Below are positions 59,043 through 64,000 of a stretch of 64,000 nt of DNA, piece by piece; position 1 is the first letter of the stretch, and each line of letters opens with the position of its first letter. A model generated the notes under the pieces. The model saw nothing but the letters and a program-made list of their open reading frames with translations, did not search any database and was not told the origin of the DNA. The translations under genes were made by a program, and so were the position numbers. This DNA comes from Jeongeupia sp. USM3 (GTDB lineage: Bacteria > Pseudomonadota > Gammaproteobacteria > Burkholderiales > Chitinibacteraceae): assembly GCF_001808185.1 (NCBI RefSeq), contig NZ_CP017668.1:2666001-2730000 (forward strand). The letters run 5' to 3'.

Positions 59043-59428
59043 GCTGGCTCGACGAGATCAAGTGGGACGACAAGGGCCTGGTGCCGGTGATCGCGCAGGA
59101 TGCGCACACGGGCCGGGTGCTGATGTTCGCGTACGCCAACCGCGACGCGGTCGAGAAGACCGCCGAACACGGTACCGCGCATTACTGGACCCGCTCGCGC
59201 GGCAAGCTCTGGCACAAGGGCGAGGAGAGCGGCCACTTCCAGCACGTGCTGGAGATTCGCCTCGACTGCGACGGTGACGTGCTGATCTACGTGATCGAGC
59301 AGGACGGCGGCATCGCCTGCCACACCGGCCGCGAGAGCTGTTTCTACCGCGTGCTGAGCGACGGCGAATGGGAGACGGTCGATCCGGTGCTCAAGGATCC
59401 GGCGGCGATCTACCACAAGCACCATTGA
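59039..59428 (+). CDS. hisI: Phosphoribosyl-AMP cyclohydrolase
   Basis: I chose GTG 59039 (MSWLDEIKWDDKG), overlapping the hisF stop, with GAGG upstream, giving 129 residues. Zinc-site cysteines lie in RLDCDGDVLIY, ACHTGRESCFYR; the block AHYWTRSRGKLWHKGEESG is typical. It is the separate HisI enzyme of betaproteobacteria, not a HisIE fusion. Confidence 0.96.
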   Translation: MSWLDEIKWDDKGLVPVIAQDAHTGRVLMFAYANRDAVEKTAEHGTAHYWTRSRGKLWHKGEESGHFQHVLEIRLDCDGDVLIYVIEQDGGIACHTGRESCFYRVLSDGEWETVDPVLKDPAAIYHKHH

Positions 59429-59445
59429 TTGCAGCGCAATCCAGC

Positions 59446-59470
59446 AACAGGCCGGTTTCCGGCCTGTTTT
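59446..59470 (+). terminator. Terminator between hisI and hisE
   Basis: AACAGGCCGG and CCGGCCTGTT form a 10-bp stem with a TTT loop, followed by TT. It lies 18 bases after hisI and splits hisE-hinT-tatABC from the hisBHAFI transcript. Confidence 0.8.
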
Positions 59471-59530
59471 CGTTGGTGCCGCGCTTTTTTGGACCGCACC
59501 GGGCTTTCTGCCACGCCAGTGTCACCAAAC

Positions 59531-59545
59531 GGCAATATAATTGCC
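59531..59545. promoter_or_regulatory. Palindrome over a TATAAT -10 upstream of hisE
   Basis: GGCAATATAATTGCC is a 15-bp inverted repeat (GGCAAT-ATA-ATTGCC) containing a perfect TATAAT at 59536-59541, 35 bases before hisE. No good -35 is seen at 16-18 bases. The symmetry suggests a repressor or activator site over the promoter. Confidence 0.45.
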
Positions 59546-59575
59546 GCTAAATCACGCCCACCTCCGAGGCCCCGC

Positions 59576-59902
59576 ATGGTTTCCACCGAGATTCTCGAAC
59601 GCCTGTCCGCGACGCTGGCGAGCCGCCGCGACGCCGATCCGTCCACGTCCTACGTCGCCAAGCTGTTCCACAAGGGGCAGGAAGCGATCCTCAAGAAGGT
59701 CGGCGAGGAGTCGTTCGAGGTCGTGATGGCCGCCAAGGACGGCGACAAGCTGCACCTGGTGCGCGAAGTCGCCGACCTGTGGTTCCACACCCTGGTGCTG
59801 CTCGCCCACGAGGGCCTGAGCCACGAGGACGTGCTGGCCGAACTGGCCCGGCGCGAAGGCATTTCGGGCATCGACGAAAAAGCCTCGCGAACCGCGGGCT
59901 GA
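59576..59902 (+). CDS. hisE: Phosphoribosyl-ATP pyrophosphatase
   Basis: ATG 59576 gives 108 residues; the longer frame would run through the upstream promoter and terminator region. The MazG-like helical fold is recognised from SYVAKLFHKGQEAILKKVGE, ESFEVVMAAKD and LVREVADLWFHTLVLL. It does step 2 of histidine synthesis. It is transcribed separately from hisI and leads into hinT and the tat genes. Confidence 0.95.
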   Translation: MVSTEILERLSATLASRRDADPSTSYVAKLFHKGQEAILKKVGEESFEVVMAAKDGDKLHLVREVADLWFHTLVLLAHEGLSHEDVLAELARREGISGIDEKASRTAG

Positions 59903-59914
59903 GACGGAGGCACC

Positions 59915-60271
59915 ATGAGCGACTGCATTTTCTGCAAGCTGGCCAGCGGCGAGTTTCCGACGGCCAAGCTCTACGAGGACGACGACATCCTCGTCTTCAA
60001 CGACCTGCATCCGGTTGCGCCGGTGCATTTTCTCGTCGTTCCGAAGCCGCACATCGAATCTATGGCGCACGCGGGGGTCCAACACCAAACCTTGCTGGGC
60101 AAGCTGATGCTGGTCGCCGCACGCGTCGCCGCCGAACAGGGGCTGGACAAGGGCTTCCGCACCATCATCAATACTGGCGCAGGCGGGGGCCAGAGCGTGT
60201 TCCACCTGCATTTGCATGTGATCGGCGGCGCGCCGCTGCCGACCAAGATCGTCGACCTCAGTACCCACTGA
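59915..60271 (+). CDS. hinT: HIT-family nucleotide hydrolase HinT
   Basis: The 118-residue protein begins SDCIFCKLASGEFPTAKLYE and carries the histidine triad FHLHLHVIGG after NTGAGGGQSV. It is a purine nucleoside phosphoramidase-type enzyme. The order hisE-hinT-tatA is widespread in betaproteobacteria. Confidence 0.95.
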   Translation: MSDCIFCKLASGEFPTAKLYEDDDILVFNDLHPVAPVHFLVVPKPHIESMAHAGVQHQTLLGKLMLVAARVAAEQGLDKGFRTIINTGAGGGQSVFHLHLHVIGGAPLPTKIVDLSTH

Positions 60272-60289
60272 CTCCAAGGAGACAAACAC

Positions 60290-60508
60290 ATGGGTTCCTT
60301 CAGCATCTGGCACTGGCTCATCGTGCTGGTCATCGTCATTCTCGTCTTCGGCACCAAGCGGCTGGGCAGCATCGGCAAGGACCTCGGTTCGGCCGTGCGC
60401 GGCTTCAAGGAGGGCGTTCGCGAGGGCGAGTCCGACAAGTCCGAGACCAAGGACGTGTCGCCCGATTCCGGCCGCGTGATCGACGTGGTCGACAAGGACA
60501 AGCGTTGA
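60290..60508 (+). CDS. tatA: Twin-arginine translocase subunit TatA
   Basis: The 72-residue protein has one N-terminal helix (FSIWHWLIVLVIVILVFG), then the amphipathic segment TKRLGSIGKDLGSAVRGFKE and a charged tail. It forms the Tat pore. The gene follows hinT by 18 bases with AAGGAG at its ribosome site. Confidence 0.95.
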   Translation: MGSFSIWHWLIVLVIVILVFGTKRLGSIGKDLGSAVRGFKEGVREGESDKSETKDVSPDSGRVIDVVDKDKR

Positions 60509-60519
60509 GCAGGCGCTAA

Positions 60520-60960
60520 GTGTTCGACGTCAGTCTCGGCGAACTCGCCATCATCGGCGCAGTGGCGCTGGTGGTGATCGGCCCCGAGCGCCTGCCGACG
60601 GTTGCACGTACCGTCGGCGCGCTGATCGGCCGCGCGCAGCGCTTCGTCACCAGCGTCAAGGCCGATCTCGAGCGCGAGGTCCGCAGCAGCGAGCTTGCGC
60701 AGATCGAGGCCGAGCTGCGTGCCGAGGGCGAGCAGCTCAGACAGACGATCCATGCACCGGTTGCCGAATTGCGCGAAACGCTGGCCGACGCGCGCGGCAT
60801 GCTGAGCGAGCCGGCCGCCGGCGCAGTGACGGCCGATCCGGCTGCCGAGCCGGTCCCCGAAGGGGCCGAGGCACCATCCCCCGAACCCGTCCGGGACGAG
60901 CGCCAGCCCGACCTGTTCCTTGCCGACCCCGCGCCGCTGCCGGCGCGCGACCGCCGCTGA
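60520..60960 (+). CDS. tatB: Twin-arginine translocase subunit TatB
   Basis: It starts at GTG 60520 (MFDVSLGELAIIGAVALVVI) and has 146 residues. The transmembrane helix carries the conserved Glu8, followed by GPERLPTVARTVGALIGRAQ and a long acidic, Pro/Ala-rich tail. It forms the Tat substrate receptor with TatC. Confidence 0.95.
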   Translation: MFDVSLGELAIIGAVALVVIGPERLPTVARTVGALIGRAQRFVTSVKADLEREVRSSELAQIEAELRAEGEQLRQTIHAPVAELRETLADARGMLSEPAAGAVTADPAAEPVPEGAEAPSPEPVRDERQPDLFLADPAPLPARDRR

Positions 60961-60963
60961 TCC

Positions 60964-61695
60964 ATGAACGCTGCCGACTTCCAGCCGCTGCTGGCCCACC
61001 TGATCGAACTGCGCAACCGGCTGGTCCGTGCCGGGCTGGTTTTCCTGCTCGGTTTCGGCCTGTGCTTTGCCTACTCGGCGCAGCTCTACGACCTGATCGT
61101 TTCGCCGCTGGCCCACGTGCTGCCCGGACAGAAACTGGTGTCGATCGGCATCGCAACGCCGTTCCTGCTGCAGGTGAAGATCGCCGCGCTGGCCGCCTTC
61201 ATCGTCACGCTGCCGCATACGCTGTACCAGGTGTGGGCGTTCATCGCGCCGGGGCTGTACGCGCACGAGAAGAAGCTCGTGCTGCCGCTGATTGTCGCGT
61301 CGACGCTGCTGTTCCTTGCCGGCATGGCGTTCGCGTACTTCCTGGTCTTTGGCGTCGTGTTCAAGTTCATCGCCTCGGTCGTGCCGGCGTCGATGCAGTG
61401 GCTGCCCGATTCGGGCGAATACCTCGACTTCATCTTCGGCATGTTCCTCGCCTTCGGCACGACCTTCGAGGTGCCGGTGGCGATCGTCGTGCTCGTCTAC
61501 CTCAATATCGTCAGCGTCGCCCAGCTCGTCAGCTGGCGGCCCTACGTGATCGTCGGCGCCTTCGTGATCGCCGCGGTGGTGACGCCGCCCGACGTGCTGT
61601 CGCAATGCCTGCTGGCGATCCCGCTGTGGCTCTTGTACGAGCTCGGTTGCGTGATCGCCCGGCTGATTTCCCCCCGTTCGCCCATTCCTGCCTGA
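60964..61695 (+). CDS. tatC: Twin-arginine translocase subunit TatC
   Basis: The 243-residue protein has six membrane helices and the TatC blocks LLAHLIELRNRLVRAGLVFL, PLIVASTLLFLAGMAFAYF, FIFGMFLAFGTTFEVPV and YVIVGAFVIAAVVTPPD. It recognises twin-arginine signal peptides. It is three bases after tatB. Confidence 0.97.
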   Translation: MNAADFQPLLAHLIELRNRLVRAGLVFLLGFGLCFAYSAQLYDLIVSPLAHVLPGQKLVSIGIATPFLLQVKIAALAAFIVTLPHTLYQVWAFIAPGLYAHEKKLVLPLIVASTLLFLAGMAFAYFLVFGVVFKFIASVVPASMQWLPDSGEYLDFIFGMFLAFGTTFEVPVAIVVLVYLNIVSVAQLVSWRPYVIVGAFVIAAVVTPPDVLSQCLLAIPLWLLYELGCVIARLISPRSPIPA

Positions 61696-61700
61696 GTCTC

Positions 61701-63434
61701 ATGCTCCGCGTTTTCCAAGTCCTGCTCTTCCTGCTTGCCGCCGTACCGTGCGGCATTCCGTTCCGTTATCCGCCGAATCCGGTGTTTCCGTCCGAGCTTG
61801 CCGCGTACACGCTGGCGACCCTGCTGGTGCTCGCCGCCGCCGGGCTGCCGCAGCGGCGGACCGAGCCCACGCGCATGCCGTGGATGGCGGCGATCTGGTT
61901 CGGCCTCGCTGCCGTACTCGGGTTGCAGGCGCTGGTGCTGACGGTGCCGTACTGGTCCGACCTGACGATTCCGGCGCTGTACATGGTCACCGCCGGCATG
62001 TCGGTGTGGGCGCTGGCGCGTGCGCGTGACGAGTTCGGCATCGTGCCGCTGGCGCAGGCGCTCGCCTGGGGGCTGGTGGCCGGTGCGCTGTTCAATTCGG
62101 CGGTCGCGGTCGAGCAGATCTACCAGCTGATCACGACCGGCCCGCGGCTGATCTTCGGCCACATCGGCCAGAAGAACATGTACGGCCACTATCTGGCCTG
62201 GGGCTTCGCTTCGGTGATGTGGCTGTCGGCGACCGGCAGGATGCCGCGCTGGCTGACGGTGACGCTGTCGCTGTGGTTTGCGCTGTCGATGGCGTATTGC
62301 GGTTCCCGCTCGCCCTTCCTGTACGCGGTCGCGTGGCTGGTGTTCGGGCTGCTGCTGGCGTTCGGCAAGGACGACGTCGTCCGTCGCCTCGGCCGCTTGC
62401 TGATGATCGCCGGTGCGCTGATCGTCGCGATGCAGTTCGTCGCGCCGCTGATCAACGACGTGATCGGCAGCCTGTTGCGCTCGCAGAACGAAGTGCCGAC
62501 CGGTCTCGACCGGCTCGATTCGAACGGCGCGCGCCGGCTGGTCGAGTGGCACAAGGCGTGGTTGACGTTCCAGGCGCATCCGTGGCTCGGCGTCGGCTGG
62601 GGCGAGTACCCGGCCCACGGCGTTGCGCTGCAGGTGCAGCCGGAGTTCGCCAAGGTCGTCGAGAGCGTGCTGTTCACCCATGCGCACAACTCGCTCCTGA
62701 ACCTGATGGCCGAGACCGGCATCGTCGGCACCGTCATCGTCGTTGGCGGCATCCTCGCCGCCTTCTTCGGGCTGTGGTCGCGTCGCAACGACGACGTGGC
62801 GATGTTTGCCGCGGCGCTCGTCGCTGTATCCATCCTGCACAGCCTGGTCGAATACCCGCTGTGGTACTACCACTTCTTCGGGCCGTTCGCGCTGATGCTC
62901 TTCCTCGCCTTCGGCGCCGCGCCACGCAAGGGGCCGGCGACGTCGCGGGCCGGCTTCGCGCTCTACGGCGTGGCGTCGGTCGCCGTTGCGGTGTTCGGCG
63001 GGCTGACCTACCTGAAGATCTACCCGATCATCGACCCGAGCGACAATGTCGCGACCAACGAGCGCAACCTGAAGACGCTCGGCGAGCTGCGCCACAACCC
63101 GCTGGTCGATTTCTACGCCGACTACGCGCTGTCGAACTACATCACCGCCAGCGGCGAGAACATCGCCTGGAAGCTCGACATCCTCGACCGGCTCAACGCG
63201 GTCCGGCCGTATCCGGGCCAGCTGTCCGATGCGGCGATCATGCACGCGATCAAGGGCGACGCTGCGCTGGGGCAGACGCTGATGCGGCAGGCCGCATTCG
63301 CCTACCCGGAAAGCCTCGACTACTTCCGCGACGAACTGGCGCGCTTCCCTCATGATGCCCGGGTGCAGGCGCTGGCCAAACCGGTCGGCGATGCCGAAAT
63401 AATGTTCGGCAAGCAGCCGCACGACGGCGAGTAA
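61701..63434 (+). CDS. PglL/Wzy-type membrane glycosyl ligase (O-oligosaccharyltransferase)
   Basis: ATG 61701 (MLRVFQVLLFLLAAVPCG) gives 577 residues. About ten membrane helices surround a Wzy_C domain with the conserved block THAHNSLLNLMAETGIVGTV, preceded by HPWLGVGWGEYPAHG; IFGHIGQKNMYGHYLAW is typical of PglL, and SLVEYPLWYYHFFGPFALM follows. A soluble C-terminal region of ~130 residues ends it. PglL enzymes transfer lipid-linked glycans to pilins and other proteins, which fits a genome with type IV pilus genes, but an O-antigen ligase cannot be excluded. Confidence 0.85.
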   Translation: MLRVFQVLLFLLAAVPCGIPFRYPPNPVFPSELAAYTLATLLVLAAAGLPQRRTEPTRMPWMAAIWFGLAAVLGLQALVLTVPYWSDLTIPALYMVTAGMSVWALARARDEFGIVPLAQALAWGLVAGALFNSAVAVEQIYQLITTGPRLIFGHIGQKNMYGHYLAWGFASVMWLSATGRMPRWLTVTLSLWFALSMAYCGSRSPFLYAVAWLVFGLLLAFGKDDVVRRLGRLLMIAGALIVAMQFVAPLINDVIGSLLRSQNEVPTGLDRLDSNGARRLVEWHKAWLTFQAHPWLGVGWGEYPAHGVALQVQPEFAKVVESVLFTHAHNSLLNLMAETGIVGTVIVVGGILAAFFGLWSRRNDDVAMFAAALVAVSILHSLVEYPLWYYHFFGPFALMLFLAFGAAPRKGPATSRAGFALYGVASVAVAVFGGLTYLKIYPIIDPSDNVATNERNLKTLGELRHNPLVDFYADYALSNYITASGENIAWKLDILDRLNAVRPYPGQLSDAAIMHAIKGDAALGQTLMRQAAFAYPESLDYFRDELARFPHDARVQALAKPVGDAEIMFGKQPHDGE

Positions 63435-63447
63435 GCCCGTTCAAGTC

Positions 63448-63476
63448 AAAACGGCCCGGATATCCGGGCCGTTTTT
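63448..63476. terminator. Bidirectional terminator between the convergent ligase and TlyA genes
   Basis: AAAACGGCCCGGAT and its complement form 14-bp arms with no spacer, with T runs on both strands. It begins 13 bases after the ligase stop and ends 14 bases before the TlyA stop. Confidence 0.9.
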
Positions 63477-63490
63477 CATTCGTGCGTCGA

Positions 63491-64000
63491 TCAGCGGCGC
63501 CGAGCGTAGATGAAGAACTCGCGGTTGCCGTCGCCGCCGGTGATCGGGCTGTCGAAGTAGTCGCTCACGTCGAAACCGGCGTCGAGCGCCGCACTGCGAA
63601 TCTTTGCCTCGACCTCGGGGTAGCTGCTTGCGTCGCGGACGATGCCGCCCTTGCCGAGGCCCGCCAGACCAACTTCGAACTGCGGCTTGACGAGGAACAG
63701 CAGCAGCCCGCCCGATGCGAGCTGCGTTGCCAGCGCCGGCAGGATCAGCGCCAGCGAGATGAACGACACATCGCCGACGATCAGGTCGACCGGTGCATCC
63801 AGATGATCGTCCAGATCACCCGCCGCCAGATGGCGCGCGTTGAGGCCTTCGAGCGTGACGATGCGCGCATCGCCGATCAGGCTGCGGTGCAGCTGGTCGT
63901 GGCCGACCTCGAGGCCGATGACGTGGCGCGCACCGGCCTGCAGCAGGCAGTCGGTAAAACCGCCGGTGCTCTGGCCGACGTCGAGCACGGTCATGCCCGT
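63491..64000 (-). CDS. TlyA-family rRNA methyltransferase (5' end outside window)
   Basis: The frame is open to the right edge; about 170 C-terminal residues are visible. The FtsJ/RrmJ-like SAM motif reads VLDVGQSTGGFTDCLLQAGA, followed by VDLIVGDVSFISLALILPAL, LVKPQFEVG and ITGGDGNREFFIYA. These mark the TlyA/HlyA-type 2'-O-methyltransferase family, whose N-terminal S4 domain would lie outside the window. It is often annotated as hemolysin A. Confidence 0.88.
   Translation of the reverse strand, partial: TGMTVLDVGQSTGGFTDCLLQAGARHVIGLEVGHDQLHRSLIGDARIVTLEGLNARHLAAGDLDDHLDAPVDLIVGDVSFISLALILPALATQLASGGLLLFLVKPQFEVGLAGLGKGGIVRDASSYPEVEAKIRSAALDAGFDVSDYFDSPITGGDGNREFFIYARRR

Noticed and set aside
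1..64000. CRISPR arrays, rRNA genes, prophage genes, toxin-antitoxin or restriction systems
   Set aside because: No regularly spaced repeats, rRNA-like sequence, phage structural genes or defence gene pairs were recognised on either strand.

Overview
The window is a GC-rich chromosomal segment of a betaproteobacterium, most likely of the order Neisseriales (Chromobacteriaceae or Chitinibacteraceae type). This rests on gene orders and families visible here, not on any search: TPR lipoprotein-lolB-ispE-tRNA-Gln-prs-rplY-pth, hisBHAFI-hisE-hinT-tatABC, a System II cytochrome c maturation pair (ccsB-resB) with cytochrome c4 and engB, and a Pil-Chp chemosensory operon. Genes are tightly packed, often with 1-4 nt ATGA-type overlaps.

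Region 1 (1-7.8 kb, minus strand) is a Tad/Flp pilus operon: flp, tadE-like pseudopilin, cpaB/rcpC, secretin, tadZ, tadA, tadB, tadC and a tadD-like TPR lipoprotein that leaves the window. A sigma54-like promoter and two palindromes lie upstream of flp. No prepilin peptidase is in view. Region 2 (7.8-14 kb) holds single genes: a COG3146 acyltransferase-like protein, a Gfo/Idh/MocA oxidoreductase, cutC, a bacterial dynamin and mutM. Region 3 (14-27.9 kb) is housekeeping: lipoprotein sorting, isoprenoid and PRPP synthesis, L25, peptidyl-tRNA hydrolase, a ParA-CobW pair, two paralogous proteins of unknown function, and the cytochrome c assembly block.

Region 4 (28.3-37.6 kb) is the pilG-pilH-pilI-pilJ-pilL operon for type IV pilus chemosensing, ending in a 1903-residue PilL/ChpA-type hybrid kinase. 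An IS481-family element sits exactly at the pilL stop codon and separates the gene from its terminator. A second copy of the same IS, inverted and apparently differing at one base, lies 6.6 kb further on. Between them are tyrS, pdxY, a hemerythrin-like gene and nnrS behind an NsrR-like box, the nitrate/nitrite transporter narK and a small flavin oxidoreductase. Immediately after the second IS comes the complete membrane nitrate reductase operon narGHJI. Together these form a nitrate respiration and nitrosative-stress module that IS insertion has cut in two.

Region 5 (53-64 kb) starts with a ~550-bp inverted-repeat element without a convincing gene. A ThDP-dependent 2-oxo acid decarboxylase and a TfoX-like protein follow, then the his genes, hinT, tatABC, a PglL/Wzy-type O-oligosaccharyltransferase or ligase and a truncated TlyA-type methyltransferase. 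A 266-bp element of nested inverted repeats is inserted between hisB and hisH.

The least explained pieces are the two inverted-repeat elements (53.1-53.7 kb and 56.56-56.83 kb), the paralogous pair at 22-23 kb, and terminators placed directly against the start codons of prs and resB.
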